Translations under genes and position numbers: made by a program
DNA from: Acidobacteriaceae bacterium
Lineage (GTDB): Bacteria; Acidobacteriota; Terriglobia; Terriglobales; Acidobacteriaceae
Length of the DNA: 64,000 nt
NCBI GenBank assembly: GCA_003151335.1
Contig: PLXE01000091.1
Span: 62,001 to 126,000, forward strand
Direction: 5' to 3'
Shown here: positions 63,996 to 64,000 of the stretch, in pieces
How the letters are laid out: each line of letters starts with the position of its first letter
How positions within the stretch are numbered: the first letter of the stretch is position 1
The notes under the pieces: generated by a model
What the model saw: the letters and a program-made list of their open reading frames with translations, nothing else
Databases searched by the model: none
Told to the model about the DNA's origin: nothing

Positions 63996-64000
63996 TCTGC

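Overview
The window looks like a chromosomal segment of an Acidobacteriota-type soil or sediment bacterium. This is an inference. It rests on the GC-rich coding sequence, an orphan MacB/FtsX-like permease of the duplicated acidobacterial type, a large periplasmic tricorn-like protease, NtrYX-like signalling and several dispersed intergenic palindromic repeats. No rRNA, tRNA, CRISPR array, transposase or prophage was recognised. About 56 genes are called, mostly compact and ordinary.

Layout. 0.1-7.2 kb: a secreted protein, a cold-shock protein with a clear terminator, acpS, aroC-def-fmt, a beta-hydroxyacid dehydrogenase, and a MarR regulator followed by a pirin. 7.2-9.6 kb (minus): a tetrahaem cytochrome c, NrfC-like and NrfD-like electron-transfer operon. 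9.9-16.1 kb: tricorn protease and ADOP permease. 16.2-26 kb: a small conserved protein with accD, a quinone oxidoreductase, SemiSWEET, an M1 peptidase, a TauE exporter, two Cys-rich proteins, HU and small envelope proteins. 26-30.7 kb (minus): an anaerobic-type operon with an RsbRD-N-like sensor, a CoA-transferase, and a ferredoxin-dependent 2-oxoacid oxidoreductase (delta, alpha, fused beta-gamma). 31-34.8 kb: an ABC-2 exporter, a 53-residue membrane protein and a DesKR-type two-component pair. 34.9-39 kb: a membrane-anchored GcvH-like protein, a large membrane protein and a secreted protein. 39.2-43.2 kb: the conserved phoH-ybeY-corC-era block. 43.3-47.1 kb: an accessory stretch (possible lipoprotein, HNH-like protein, sedolisin). 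47.2-52 kb: a TPR protein and NtrX/NtrY-like pair. 52-64 kb: a bactofilin-like secreted protein, crotonase, LolA-like protein, glycosyltransferase, a VapBC toxin-antitoxin pair, glyA, rpiB, a BNR-repeat protein coupled to a MoaD/ThiS-like carrier, an AI-2E transporter, ruvX and mltG.

The most unusual features are: (1) an in-frame 54-nt insertion in era that resembles the intergenic GGGTGGGGCACCC repeats of the same window; (2) a cluster of CRP/FNR-like palindromes between the RsbRD-N/CoA-transferase/2-oxoacid oxidoreductase operon and the divergent ABC exporter, with related palindromes upstream of the cytochrome/NrfCD operon; (3) an array of GTTGC half-sites upstream of the anchored GcvH-like gene; (4) the translationally coupled BNR-protein/MoaD-like pair; and (5) a predicted leaderless vapBC promoter with a palindromic operator between its -35 and -10 boxes.
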